NCBI RefSeq assembly: GCF_003143975.1
Contig: NZ_QFVR01000011.1
Location: 1-64,000, forward strand
Length of the DNA: 64,000 bases
From: Kurthia sibirica
GTDB taxonomy: Bacteria > Bacillota > Bacilli > Bacillales_A > Planococcaceae
Direction: 5' to 3'
Shown: one piece after another, positions 17,055 through 27,986 of the stretch
How the letters are laid out: each line of letters opens with the position of its first letter
How positions within the stretch are numbered: the stretch's first letter is position 1
Translations under genes and position numbers: made by a program
Notes under the pieces: generated by a model
Databases searched by the model: none
What the model was told of the DNA's origin: nothing
The model's input: only the letters and a program-made list of their open reading frames with translations

Positions 17055-17083
17055 TTAATAAAATGAAAGCGTATTCTTATATT
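17055..17083 (+). promoter_or_regulatory. Thiolase operon promoter with an overlapping cre-like site
   Basis: TTAATA (17055-17060), 17 bases, TATATT (17078-17083). The spacer contains TGAAAGCGTATTCT (17064-17077), a 12 of 14 match to the CcpA catabolite-response element. CcpA repression of this operon in glucose is inferred. Confidence 0.5.
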
Positions 17084-17101
17084 TAAAAGGAGGAATTCAC
17101 A

Positions 17102-18286
17102 ATGGAAAAAGCGGTGATTATTGCAGGTGCACGAACAGCTTTTGGTAAATTTGGTGGCGCATTTAGTTCGCTAACAGCGAGTGATTTAGGTGGCGCAGCA
17201 ATAAAGGGCGCGTTGGATAAAGCCGGCGTTGCAGTAACGGATGTTGATGAAGTGATTATGGGCACTGTTTTACAAGGCGGTCAAGGACAAATTCCATCAA
17301 GACAGGCTGCAAATAAAGCAGGATTACCATGGTCTGTGAAAACTGAAACGATTAATAAGGTTTGTGCATCTGGATTGCGCAGTATTACATTGGCTGATCA
17401 ACTTATTCGACTAGGTGATGAAAAAATAATCGTTGCAGGTGGTATGGAGTCGATGTCCAATGCACCCTATTATTTACCTAATGGACGATGGGGGTTAAGA
17501 ATGGGGGATGCAACATTAGTAGATGGCATGGTTTACGATGGTCTATCATGTGCTTTTGATGCACAGCATGTACATATGGGGACGTATGGTAATGCGACGG
17601 CAGATGAACTGAATATTTCACGACAACAACAAGATCAATGGGCTGCAGCAAGTCAGCAAAAAGCGATAACTTCAATCGAAAATGGTATTTTTGCAGATGA
17701 AATAATCGCTGTGGAAATTCCACAAAGAAAAGGACCTACAGTAGTCGTATCACAGGATGAAGCGCCGCGTGTTGGCACGACGGAAGAAGTGCTAGCAGCT
17801 TTGAAACCAGCATTTGGTAAGGACGGTACGATTACAGCAGGTAATGCACCTGGTGTAAATGATGGAGCGGCAGCTGTGGTAGTTATGGGGCAGCATGAGG
17901 CGCAAGCGCGTGGTTTACAGCCATTAGCAACAATTATTGGCCATGCGGAAGTAGCAATCGAACCAGCCAAATTCCCACAAACACCCGGTTTAGTCATTCG
18001 TAAATTATTGGAAAAAACACAGAAAAAAGTAGAAGATATTACACTTTTTGAAATTAACGAAGCTTTTGCAGTCGTAGCGTTAGCATCGAAGCAAATAGCT
18101 GGTCTGGATGCAGACAAGATCAATGTGAATGGCGGCGCGGTTGCGCTTGGACATCCAATCGGAGCATCTGGTTGTCGCATTGTTTTAACATTAGCGCATG
18201 AGCTGAAACGTCGTGGTGGCGGTATTGGTATTGCAGCGATTTGTTCTGGTGGCGGTCAAGGCGATGCCATCATGATTGAAGTATAA
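17102..18286 (+). CDS. Acetyl-CoA C-acetyltransferase (thiolase)
   Basis: A 394-residue thiolase II that reversibly condenses two acetyl-CoA, or in degradation cleaves acetoacetyl-CoA. Catalytic residues are visible: Cys-88 in NKVCASGLRSI, His in GGAVALGHPIGASG, Cys in CSGGGQGDA, and the NEAFA motif. AAGGAGG sits before the ATG. It is first in a run of thl, hbd, two acyl-CoA dehydrogenases and icmF. The order resembles mmgA-mmgB-mmgC of B. subtilis, so it is an MmgA-like enzyme. Confidence 0.94.
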   Translation: MEKAVIIAGARTAFGKFGGAFSSLTASDLGGAAIKGALDKAGVAVTDVDEVIMGTVLQGGQGQIPSRQAANKAGLPWSVKTETINKVCASGLRSITLADQLIRLGDEKIIVAGGMESMSNAPYYLPNGRWGLRMGDATLVDGMVYDGLSCAFDAQHVHMGTYGNATADELNISRQQQDQWAAASQQKAITSIENGIFADEIIAVEIPQRKGPTVVVSQDEAPRVGTTEEVLAALKPAFGKDGTITAGNAPGVNDGAAAVVVMGQHEAQARGLQPLATIIGHAEVAIEPAKFPQTPGLVIRKLLEKTQKKVEDITLFEINEAFAVVALASKQIAGLDADKINVNGGAVALGHPIGASGCRIVLTLAHELKRRGGGIGIAAICSGGGQGDAIMIEV

Positions 18287-18302
18287 GGAGGGTATTCAAT
18301 TG

Positions 18303-19151
18303 ATGATTGAAAAAATAATGGTAATTGGTGCTGGTCAAATGGGTGGCGGTATTGCAGAAGTTTGTGCAACAGCTGGTTTTGATGTTGTTTTATGTGATTT
18401 ATCACAAGAAGCATTAACGAACGGTTTTGCTAAAATAACGGCGAATCTTACGAAAAATGTAGCGAAGGAACGTATGACAGAAGAAGCAAAAGAAGCGGCA
18501 CTTGCAAAATTCACTTTAGTAACAGACGTATCATCTGCAGCTTCGGTTGATTTAATTATTGAAGCAGCGACTGAAAATATGGCGGTAAAGCAGTCCATTT
18601 TTAAATCATTGGATACATTAGCGCCAGCACACGCTATTTTAGCAACGAATACATCGTCATTACCGATTACAGAGTTAGCGGCAGTGACGCAGCGTCCCGA
18701 GCAAGTAATTGGCATGCATTTTATGAATCCTGTACCAGTTATGAAACTTGTGGAGATTATTCGTGGTTTAGCAACAACAGATGAAGTATATCAAGCGATT
18801 GAAAATTTAACGCATGTATTGAAAAAAACACCTGTTGAAGTAAATGACTTTCCAGGTTTTGTCGCCAACCGTATTTTAATGCCGATGATCAATGAAGCCA
18901 TTTATACATTGTACGAGGGCGTTGCGACGGTTGAAGCGATTGATGATGTGATGAAGTTAGGAATGAATCATCCGATGGGGCCCTTGACCTTAGCTGATTT
19001 CATTGGTTTGGATACTTGCTTATATATTATGGAAACCTTACATGAAGGTTTTGGTGATAGTAAATACCGCCCATGCCCACTATTACGAAAATATGTAGCT
19101 GCTGGTTGGTTAGGGAAAAAGAGCGGTCGAGGGTTTTACGTCTACGAATAA
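18303..19151 (+). CDS. 3-hydroxybutyryl-CoA dehydrogenase
   Basis: A 282-residue NAD(P)-dependent enzyme that interconverts 3-hydroxybutyryl-CoA and acetoacetyl-CoA. The N-terminal Rossmann motif is VIGAGQMGGG. The catalytic region has GMHFMNPVPVMKLVEI, and the C-terminal domain contains ANRILMPMINEA and MNHPMGPLTLADFIGLD. AAGGAGGG lies 10 bases before the ATG at 18303; a TTG at 18300 is possible. Only 16 bases separate it from the thiolase, so it is co-transcribed. It is MmgB-like. Confidence 0.94.
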   Translation: MIEKIMVIGAGQMGGGIAEVCATAGFDVVLCDLSQEALTNGFAKITANLTKNVAKERMTEEAKEAALAKFTLVTDVSSAASVDLIIEAATENMAVKQSIFKSLDTLAPAHAILATNTSSLPITELAAVTQRPEQVIGMHFMNPVPVMKLVEIIRGLATTDEVYQAIENLTHVLKKTPVEVNDFPGFVANRILMPMINEAIYTLYEGVATVEAIDDVMKLGMNHPMGPLTLADFIGLDTCLYIMETLHEGFGDSKYRPCPLLRKYVAAGWLGKKSGRGFYVYE

Positions 19152-19218
19152 TGGATGACAGCTTGTACAACTTAGATTATGGATGAAAAAATCGACTTTC
19201 AAATGGGGGATTACCAGG

Positions 19219-20349
19219 ATGTTGAATGAACTTACAGAAGAACAAATGATGCTGAAAAAAATGGTGAAAGATTTTGCGAATACGGAGGTAGCTGCTTTTG
19301 TACCAAATATGGAGAATGGTGAATTTCCAACGGAATTACTGAAGAAAATGGGCGATTTAGGATTGATGGGCATGACAACTCCTGAGCAATATGGTGGTTC
19401 CGATATGGATTTCCAATCGTATATTATGACGATTCATGAGCTATCCAAAATCAGTGCAACATTAGGGGTCATCCTATCTGTCCATACATCAGTAGCGACG
19501 AATCCAATTTTAAAATTTGGAACGCAGCAACAAAAAGAAACATTTGTACCAAAGTTAGCAAGTGGTGAACATTTAGGCGCATTTTGTTTGACGGAGCCCT
19601 CAGCAGGTTCGGATGCAGGTTCTATTCGTACATCAGCAAAAGCCGTAGAAGGTGGCTATGCATTAAACGGTTCTAAATTATTCATTACAAATGGTGGTCA
19701 TGCATCTATTTTCATCATTTTTGCTGTCACTGATCCACAACATAAGACAAAGGGCATTAGTGCATTTATTGTCGAACGCGATACACCAGGATTAATCATT
19801 GGTAAAAACGAAGAGAAGATGGGCTTACATGGCTCGAGTACAGTACAGTTGACTTTTGAAAATATGATAGTACCAACTGATCATGTTTTAGGTGAAATAG
19901 GAGGCGGCTTTACAATCGCTATGGCAAATTTAAACGTCGGTCGTATCGGTATTGCCGCACAAGCTCTAGGAATTGCTGAGGCCGCTTTAGAGGCATCTGT
20001 AGACTATGCTAAAGAAAGACAACAATTCAACCAACCGATTATGCATAATCAAGGAATTTCCTTCAAATTAGCGGACATGGCGACTTCTGTTGAAGCAGCA
20101 AAACATCTTGTGTATCATGCAGCTGCATTACATGGCGATGGCCAACCTTGTCGAAAAGAAGCTTCAATGGCAAAATTATTCGCATCAAAAACGGCTGTAC
20201 AAGTAGCAATTGAAGCGGTACAAGTTTACGGAGGTTATGGTTATTCAAAAGAATATCCAGTGGAGCGTTATTTTAGAGATGCTAAAGTTACAGAAATTTA
20301 TGAGGGTACTAGTGAAATTCAAAAACTTGTGATTTCAAAGGAACTGTAA
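19219..20349 (+). CDS. Acyl-CoA dehydrogenase (short/branched-chain, MmgC-like)
   Basis: A 376-residue flavoprotein that oxidises acyl-CoA to 2-enoyl-CoA, passing electrons to ETF. Landmarks are FCLTEPSAGSDAGS (FAD/substrate loop), LNGSKLFITNGG, DYAKERQQF and the catalytic Glu context TEIYEGTSEIQ. I chose ATG 19219, where GGGGA lies 8 bases upstream and the protein opens with the usual LTEEQ; a start at 19183 has no clear ribosome binding site. It belongs to the thl-hbd operon. Confidence 0.92.
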   Translation: MLNELTEEQMMLKKMVKDFANTEVAAFVPNMENGEFPTELLKKMGDLGLMGMTTPEQYGGSDMDFQSYIMTIHELSKISATLGVILSVHTSVATNPILKFGTQQQKETFVPKLASGEHLGAFCLTEPSAGSDAGSIRTSAKAVEGGYALNGSKLFITNGGHASIFIIFAVTDPQHKTKGISAFIVERDTPGLIIGKNEEKMGLHGSSTVQLTFENMIVPTDHVLGEIGGGFTIAMANLNVGRIGIAAQALGIAEAALEASVDYAKERQQFNQPIMHNQGISFKLADMATSVEAAKHLVYHAAALHGDGQPCRKEASMAKLFASKTAVQVAIEAVQVYGGYGYSKEYPVERYFRDAKVTEIYEGTSEIQKLVISKEL

Positions 20350-20376
20350 GTAAAAACAACCTAGGGGGAAATGAAA

Positions 20377-21513
20377 ATGCACTTTAAACTATCGGAAGAA
20401 CATGACATGTTAAGAAAAATGGTACGTGATTTTGCTGAAGAAGTTATTGCACCAACAGCAGCAATTCGCGATGAAGAGGCACGTTTTGACCGCAGTCATT
20501 TTGATAAAATGGCAGAGCTAGGACTAACAGGAATTCCATGGCCTGAAGAGTATGGCGGTGCAGGTATGGACTTTTTAGCTTATTGCATTGTAGTAGAAGA
20601 ATTATCACGAGTTGACGCTTCGGCAGGTGTGACAATTTCTGCCCATACCTCTTTAGCTGGTTGGCCATTATATAAATATGGATCAGAAGCACAAAAACAG
20701 CAATACTTACGCCCGTTAGCTGAAGGAAAAACAATTGGTGCATATGGTTTAACAGAACCAGCATCTGGTTCGGATGCTGGTGGAATGAAAACAACAGCCA
20801 TTTTGCAAGGTGAAAACTATATTATGAATGGTTCAAAGATTTTCATTACAAATGGTGGTGTAGCAGATACATACATCGTCTTTGCGTTAACAGATCCAAA
20901 TGATCGTCGCAGTACATCAGCATTTATCGTGGAATCCGGCTTTGAAGGCTTTTCTGTCGGTAAAAAAGAAGACAAAATGGGCATTCGTTCATCACCAACG
21001 ACTGAATTGATTTTTGAGAACTGTGTGATTCCAAAAGCCAATCTCTTAGGTGAAGAAGGACAGGGCTTTAAAATTGCTATGACGACGCTTGATGGCGGTC
21101 GCAATGGTATTGCTGCACAGGCTGTTGGTATTGCTCAAGGTGCTTTGGATGAAGCGGTAAAATATGCGAGTGGACGCGTGCAATTTGGTAAACCAATTGC
21201 CGAGAATCAGGGTGTCGGTTTCAAATTAGCAGATATGGCAACAGGTATTGAGGCGTCACGTTTATTAACCTATCAAGCAGCATGGTTAGAAGGCGAAGGA
21301 TTACCATATGGTAAAGCATCTGCGATGGCAAAACTATTAGCGGGAGATACGGCGATGAACGTGTCGACAGAGGCAGTTCAGATTTTTGGGGGCTACGGCT
21401 ATACAAAAGACTATCCTGTTGAACGTTTTATGCGTGATGCAAAAATCACACAAATTTATGAAGGTACACAAGAAATTCAACGTATGGTCATTTCAAGAAT
21501 GTTAACGAAGTAA
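20377..21513 (+). CDS. acdA: Acyl-CoA dehydrogenase (AcdA)
   Basis: A 378-residue flavoprotein close to AcdA of B. subtilis, both opening with MHFKLSEEH and ending VISRMLTK. It has [27 protein letters not shown], the [12 protein letters not shown] region and the catalytic Glu in [12 protein letters not shown] chose ATG 20377 because AGGGGG leaves a normal 8-base spacing; the ATG at 20371 is too close. It is 27 bases after the previous dehydrogenase gene. Synteny with fadF supports a role in fatty or branched-chain acyl-CoA oxidation. Confidence 0.94.
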   Translation: MHFKLSEEHDMLRKMVRDFAEEVIAPTAAIRDEEARFDRSHFDKMAELGLTGIPWPEEYGGAGMDFLAYCIVVEELSRVDASAGVTISAHTSLAGWPLYKYGSEAQKQQYLRPLAEGKTIGAYGLTEPASGSDAGGMKTTAILQGENYIMNGSKIFITNGGVADTYIVFALTDPNDRRSTSAFIVESGFEGFSVGKKEDKMGIRSSPTTELIFENCVIPKANLLGEEGQGFKIAMTTLDGGRNGIAAQAVGIAQGALDEAVKYASGRVQFGKPIAENQGVGFKLADMATGIEASRLLTYQAAWLEGEGLPYGKASAMAKLLAGDTAMNVSTEAVQIFGGYGYTKDYPVERFMRDAKITQIYEGTQEIQRMVISRMLTK

Positions 21514-21595
21514 GCAGCTAAAAATTTAATGGAACGAATAATTTTGGGGGAGCAAAATTTTCACTATTTCTATTTAATTTAAAGGGGGTCTTCGA

Positions 21596-24500
21596 ATGGT
21601 CACAAACAGTAAAACAACAAGTCCTGTACGCTTTGTCACAGCATCCAGTCTTTTTGATGGGCATGATGCTTCGGTAAATATTATGCGGCGTATTTTGCAA
21701 GCACAGGGAGTAGAGGTCATTCACCTTGGGCATAATCGCTCGGTTGAAGAAGTGGTGAATGCAGCGATCCAAGAGGATGCAAATGGCATCGCCTTATCGT
21801 CCTATCAAGGAGGTCATGTAGAATATTTTAAATATATGCATGATTTATTACAGGATAAAGGAGCACCTGCTATTAAAATATGGGGTGGTGGTGGTGGGGT
21901 GATCTTGCCTGCCGAAATCAAAGAATTACAGGATTACGGTATCGCTGGATTATTCTCACCTGAAGATGGGCGTAAACTAGGGTTGGTCGGCATGATTCAG
22001 CAAATGATTGAAGGCAGTAGCTATCCACCAACTACAGAAGATGTGAATAGTTTACTGGATTGCATCACAACCGATACGCCAGAAATACTAGCGAAACTTA
22101 TTACGTATGCTGAAAATGGTGCAACGGAATCATTTTTACAAAGGGCGCAAGAAAAAACACAGCATACACCCGTACTCGGTATCACGGGTACTGGAGGTGC
22201 CGGGAAAAGTTCGCTAACAGATGAGCTGATCCGCCGCTTCCTAACAGAGTTTCCCGATAAAAAAATTGCTATTTTATCAATCGACCCAACAAAACAAAAA
22301 ACAGGCGGCGCGTTACTCGGTGACCGTATTCGAATGAACGCTATTTTCGATGACAGAATCTATATGCGTTCACTTGCTACACGTGAATCACGCACCGAAT
22401 TGTCACATGCTATTAGCGATGTGTTGGATGTTGTAAAGGTTGCTGGCTTCGATTTGATTATTATTGAAACATCGGGCATTGGACAGGGAGACAATGAAAT
22501 TACGACGATTTCAGATGTCGCAATGTATGTGATGACGAGTGAATTTGGTGCGCCAACACAATTAGAAAAAATTGATATGATCGATTATGCTGATTTGATC
22601 GTCATCAATAAATTTGAGCGCAAAGGTTCTGAAGATGCGCTACGCCAAGTGCAAAAACAATTCCAAAGGAGCCATGAACGCTTTAATGAGCCGATTGATA
22701 AAATGCCCGTATATGGGACCATCGCTAGTCAATTCAATGACAAAGGGACGAATTCATTATTCGCTGCACTCGTTCATGTATTAAACGACAAGCTCGATTT
22801 GACTTGGCAAACATCCTATGAAGAATTTGTGAAAACACAAAAACAAAATATTATCATTCCAAATGAACGCCGTTATTATTTACGCGAAATTTCAGAGAGT
22901 GTGCGTAGCTATCATCGCAATAGTGCACGACAAGCTGATTATGCACGTAAGCTCTTTAATCTAGAGGGTGCAATTGCTGCCTTGCAAGAAACAGCTGATC
23001 ACGAACAAGCCATTGCAACATTGCAAGATTTAGCGCGCGATACACAACAACAATTATCAAATCACTCATTAAAAATCCTTGAAAATTGGCAGCAATTAAA
23101 AGACGACTATGCAGGGGACCTACTTGTTACTAAAGTGCGTGATCAAGAATTGCGAACAGTGTTGACGACAACAACATTATCCGGTTCGAAAATTCCAAAG
23201 GTTGCCTTGCCGAATTTTAAAGATTATGGTGAAATTTTGAATTTTGTCTATCGTGAAAACGTTCCAGGTAGCTTCCCCTATACAGCGGGTGTATTTCCGT
23301 TCAAACGTGAAGGGGAAGATCCAAAGCGTCAATTTGCAGGGGAAGGGACACCAGAGCGTACGAATCGTCGTTTTCACTATGTATCAAAAGATGATGATGC
23401 TAAGCGATTATCGACAGCATTTGACTCGGTAACCTTATATGGAGAAGACCCAGCAGAACGACCAGATATTTACGGTAAAATTGGGGAATCAGGTGTCAGC
23501 ATTAGTACATTGGACGATATGAAAAAACTATATGCCGGCTTTGATCTCTGTGCACCTACCACATCTGTATCAATGACGATTAACGGACCTGCGCCCATAA
23601 TTTTAGCGATGTTTATGAATACCGCAATTGATCAGCAAGTGACATTACGTGAAAAAGAATTAGGGCGTAATTTAACTGTAGAAGAGTTCAATGATACATC
23701 TGCTGCGACGATGAATGTCGTGCGTGGTACTGTACAAGCCGATATACTGAAGGAAGATCAAGGGCAGAATACCTGCATTTTTTCTACGGAATTTGCACTG
23801 CGTATGATGGGGGATATTCAACAATATTTTATCGATCATCAAGTGCGAAATTATTACTCGGTATCAATTTCTGGCTATCATATCGCTGAAGCGGGTGCCA
23901 ATCCGATTTCGCAGCTAGCATTCACTTTAGCTAACGGCTTTACCTATGTTGAATATTATTTGAGCCGTGGTATGAATATTGATGATTTTGCACCCAATTT
24001 ATCATTCTTTTTCTCCAACGGTTTAGATGCAGAATATACAGTTATTGGTCGTGTAGCACGCCGTATTTGGGCGATGGCGATGCGCGACAAATATGGCGCA
24101 AATGAACGCAGTCAGAAATTGAAATATCATATCCAAACATCTGGACGTAGTTTACATGCACAAGAAATTGACTTCAATGATATTCGAACATCATTACAAG
24201 CGTTAATGGCTTTGCAAGATAATTGTAATTCCTTGCATACGAATGCCTACGATGAAGCAATTACAACGCCGACTGAAGGTTCCGTACGTCGAGCGATGGC
24301 TATTCAAATGATCATTACAAAGGAACATGGTTTATCTAAAAATGAAAACCCACTCCAAGGGGCCTATATCGTGGAAGAATTAACGAATTTAGTCGAGGAA
24401 GCCGTACTGCAAGAATTTGATCGTATTGACGATCGTGGTGGTGTACTTGGTGCAATGGAGACACAGTACCAACGAGGTAAAATACAAGAAGAATCGATGC

Positions 24501-24829
24501 ATTATGAACACCTAAAACACTCTGGTGAGTTACCGATAATTGGCGTGAATACGTATTTGAATCCCAATGAACTAAATCTAAATTCTTTTGACACGATGGA
24601 AGTAGCACGGGCAACCAAAGAAGAAAAAGAACATCAACTAACAAATTTACGTCAGTTCCAAAAAAATAATCATGCGTATTGTGAAGATCAACTGCAACGC
24701 TTAAAAGATGTGGCAAAATCAGGCGGCAATATTTTTGAACAGTTGATGGAAACCGTTAAATACGCGAGTTTAGGTCAAATTACGAATGCTTTATATGAAG
24801 TGGGCGGACAGTACAGACGTAATATGTAA
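21596..24829 (+). CDS. icmF: Fused isobutyryl-CoA mutase with G-protein chaperone domain (IcmF)
   Basis: A 1,077-residue adenosylcobalamin enzyme that interconverts isobutyryl-CoA and n-butyryl-CoA. Order: B12-binding domain (about 10-140; FDGHDAS with lower-ligand His-23), MeaI-like GTPase (P-loop GTGGAGKSS near 197-205, [19 protein letters not shown]), then the mutase TIM barrel (about 560-1077; [12 protein letters not shown]). At the positions that select substrate in methylmalonyl-CoA mutase (Tyr-89, Arg-207) it has Phe-567 and Gln-724, as in isobutyryl-CoA mutases. GGGGGT precedes the ATG. The cofactor would come from the salvage operon upstream. Confidence 0.95.
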   Translation: MVTNSKTTSPVRFVTASSLFDGHDASVNIMRRILQAQGVEVIHLGHNRSVEEVVNAAIQEDANGIALSSYQGGHVEYFKYMHDLLQDKGAPAIKIWGGGGGVILPAEIKELQDYGIAGLFSPEDGRKLGLVGMIQQMIEGSSYPPTTEDVNSLLDCITTDTPEILAKLITYAENGATESFLQRAQEKTQHTPVLGITGTGGAGKSSLTDELIRRFLTEFPDKKIAILSIDPTKQKTGGALLGDRIRMNAIFDDRIYMRSLATRESRTELSHAISDVLDVVKVAGFDLIIIETSGIGQGDNEITTISDVAMYVMTSEFGAPTQLEKIDMIDYADLIVINKFERKGSEDALRQVQKQFQRSHERFNEPIDKMPVYGTIASQFNDKGTNSLFAALVHVLNDKLDLTWQTSYEEFVKTQKQNIIIPNERRYYLREISESVRSYHRNSARQADYARKLFNLEGAIAALQETADHEQAIATLQDLARDTQQQLSNHSLKILENWQQLKDDYAGDLLVTKVRDQELRTVLTTTTLSGSKIPKVALPNFKDYGEILNFVYRENVPGSFPYTAGVFPFKREGEDPKRQFAGEGTPERTNRRFHYVSKDDDAKRLSTAFDSVTLYGEDPAERPDIYGKIGESGVSISTLDDMKKLYAGFDLCAPTTSVSMTINGPAPIILAMFMNTAIDQQVTLREKELGRNLTVEEFNDTSAATMNVVRGTVQADILKEDQGQNTCIFSTEFALRMMGDIQQYFIDHQVRNYYSVSISGYHIAEAGANPISQLAFTLANGFTYVEYYLSRGMNIDDFAPNLSFFFSNGLDAEYTVIGRVARRIWAMAMRDKYGANERSQKLKYHIQTSGRSLHAQEIDFNDIRTSLQALMALQDNCNSLHTNAYDEAITTPTEGSVRRAMAIQMIITKEHGLSKNENPLQGAYIVEELTNLVEEAVLQEFDRIDDRGGVLGAMETQYQRGKIQEESMHYEHLKHSGELPIIGVNTYLNPNELNLNSFDTMEVARATKEEKEHQLTNLRQFQKNNHAYCEDQLQRLKDVAKSGGNIFEQLMETVKYASLGQITNALYEVGGQYRRNM

Positions 24830-24848
24830 AAGGCTGCAACATTTCAAG

Positions 24849-24896
24849 TCGCTAAAGAGTCCAATTTAAATAATTAGGCTCTTTGGCGATTTTTTT
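24849..24896 (+). terminator. Intrinsic terminator after icmF
   Basis: An 11-bp stem (24849-24859 with 24879-24889, one wobble) followed by seven T residues. Confidence 0.85.
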
Positions 24897-24941
24897 GTAT
24901 AATACTTTCTAAAGAGCAATTTTGCAAGGAGCTCAGAAAAT

Positions 24942-25100
24942 ATGAAAAAAATTATTCATTTAGTAGTTATTGTCGCTTTACTCTGCACAACGTATGTCAT
25001 GTATAATGAGCAATTGGGCGCAATACCTATCTTACTACTTGCAATCTATTTATTTTATGTTGTTTATTCTCGTATGAAAGTGAATGACAAGAGCAAATGA
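24942..25100 (+). CDS. Small membrane protein, 52 residues, function unknown
   Basis: An ATG with AAGGAG 10 bases upstream opens a 52-codon frame. The protein has two hydrophobic segments: residues about 4-20 (IIHLVVIVALLCTTYV) and about 26-43 (AIPILLLAIYLFYVVYS). It ends in a charged tail (MKVNDKSK). The positive N-terminus and clean ribosome binding site argue that it is real. It lies between the icmF terminator and rpoE. I recognise no family. Confidence 0.6.
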   Translation: MKKIIHLVVIVALLCTTYVMYNEQLGAIPILLLAIYLFYVVYSRMKVNDKSK

Positions 25101-25174
25101 TTGTGGCACAATAGAGTATACTGTGTATATAATAGTAACAATGCTTATGTACTTAAGAAAGGACGTGCACGAAC

Positions 25175-25711
25175 TTGAATCTTCGTGAATTAACTCAAGA
25201 ACAACTAACAGAAGAATCGCTTATTAACCTAGCGTATGGTATTTTGGTTGAGCAACGCAAACCACTTGCTTTCCGCGATATTATTACAAAAATCGAGAAA
25301 TTAAAAGCTCGTACGGATGCAGAAATCCAAGGGAGTTTAAATCAGTTTTATACGGATGTAAACATCGATGGACGTTTTATTATTTTAGCTGAAAATCGTT
25401 GGGGTCTACGTGAATGGTACGCAATTGACCAAGTAGAAGAAGAAACTGCTCCTACAGTTAAAGCACGTAAGAAAAAAGCTAAAGTTGACGATGAAGAAGA
25501 AGAAATTGATGAAGTTGAATTAGAACTTGTTGAAGACTTTGATACGTATGAACCAATCGTTAAAAACGGTGACGATGAAGAAGATGATGAGCTAGCTGGA
25601 CTAGACGTTGTAGATGACATCGATGAAGATGAAGATTTAGAAATCGAAATCGAAATCGATCTTGATGATGAAGATGAAGATGAAGAAGAGGACGACAAAG
25701 ATTTTAAATAA
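25175..25711 (+). CDS. rpoE: RNA polymerase delta subunit
   Basis: A 178-residue protein. The N-terminal about 90 residues form the HARE-HTH fold (opening LRELTQEQLTEESLINLAYGIL, with GRFIILAENRWGLREWY). The C-terminal half is an extremely acidic, presumably disordered Asp/Glu tail. Delta binds core RNA polymerase, promotes recycling and sets sensitivity to initiating NTP levels. It starts at a TTG (25175) with AAAGGA upstream; a -10-like TATAAT occurs at 25128-25133. Position next to pyrG matches B. subtilis. Confidence 0.95.
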   Translation: MNLRELTQEQLTEESLINLAYGILVEQRKPLAFRDIITKIEKLKARTDAEIQGSLNQFYTDVNIDGRFIILAENRWGLREWYAIDQVEEETAPTVKARKKKAKVDDEEEEIDEVELELVEDFDTYEPIVKNGDDEEDDELAGLDVVDDIDEDEDLEIEIEIDLDDEDEDEEEDDKDFK

Positions 25712-25725
25712 TTTATGAGTAAAAA

Positions 25726-25757
25726 GTGTTGAGGCGCTTGCCGTCTCAACAGTTTTT
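25726..25757 (+). terminator. Intrinsic terminator after rpoE
   Basis: A 7-bp TGTTGAG/CTCAACA stem (25727-25733 with 25745-25751) and a short loop, followed by GTTTTT. Confidence 0.75.
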
Positions 25758-25791
25758 AATGATAAATGTTCTTTTATCATTCGAATAAATC

Positions 25792-25905
25792 TTGACTTAC
25801 CTAGTCAAAAGATATAATCTTTTACTTGGGCTCCCTTAAAAAGGAGAATGACCGTATATAACAATGCGCTCCCTCTGCATAACTGCAGGAGGAGCGCTTT
25901 TTTAT
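25792..25905 (+). promoter_or_regulatory. pyrG promoter and CTP-sensing leader attenuator
   Basis: The promoter has TTGACT (25792-25797) and TATAAT (25813-25818) or TAATCT (25816-25821). Initial transcribed bases are GGGCTCCC from 25828. The leader terminator has arms 25866-25879 and 25884-25897 with a two-base internal mismatch, followed by TTTTTT. Its 5' arm contains CTCCCTCT. In B. subtilis pyrG, low CTP causes reiterative G addition at a GGGC start, and the poly-G tract pairs with the pyrimidine-rich 5' arm to prevent termination. All parts are visible here. Confidence 0.85.
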
Positions 25906-25929
25906 GTTTTAAAAAATAATTGATCATAA

Positions 25930-27537
<1,608 letters not shown>

Positions 27538-27545
27538 TCTGATTA

Positions 27546-27594
27546 AAAAACTAGCGAAACCTCTTCACTTGAAGGGTTCTGCTAGTTTTTTTTG
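27546..27594 (+). terminator. Intrinsic terminator of pyrG
   Basis: AAACTAGC pairs with GCTAGTTT around an imperfect inner stem and is followed by a run of eight T residues. Confidence 0.85.
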
Positions 27595-27986
27595 TTCTAT
27601 ACTATTTGGTGGGGGTTTCAAACAATACCTCCTCTGCTTGACGCTTTCCGCGAGCCTCGTCTCAACTAATTCTCTGCGTTTAAACGCCATGGATTTTAAT
27701 AGAACATTCATCGGATTTAAAGATGTAATCATCACAAAGCTGGAGAAAATAAGTGAATGGTGTGTAGTTAGCTCTAATGGCATTGTTTTAGTAAAATAAG
27801 ATGAAAAAATGTGATTATTTGGAATAAATAGAGATTTAATGAAAAGTAATAAATGACTATTTCAACTCTATTTTAAATGTTATTTGCTAGGATATGTCAT
27901 TTATTTCGTTGTAATACTTAAAATGTGTTTTCCTATTAAGATAATGTTCGGTATGATTTAATTATTAAAAAAATGAGGTGGAAATT
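27595..27986. other. 392-bp non-coding gap after pyrG
   Basis: Around 27632-27690 it contains the words GACGCTTTCCGCGAGCCTCG and CAACTAATTCTCTGCG. These resemble the dispersed intergenic repeat common in Bacillaceae and Planococcaceae genomes, so this may be a decayed copy. The rest is AT-rich. A 76-codon frame at 27569-27799 has no ribosome binding site, overlaps the terminator and is not called. The last bases carry the ribosome binding site of the next gene. Confidence 0.4.

Noticed and set aside
17653-18180. 175-residue minus-strand ORF inside the thiolase gene
   Set aside because: It lies wholly within a well-supported gene on the plus strand and shows no family features.
25348-25749. 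133-residue serine-rich minus-strand ORF
   Set aside because: A shadow of the Asp/Glu-rich tail of rpoE, whose repetitive codons read as serines on the other strand.
27569-27799. 76-residue ORF after pyrG, with a similar frame on the opposite strand
   Set aside because: No ribosome binding site; it overlaps the pyrG terminator and a repeat-like stretch; composition is not protein-like.
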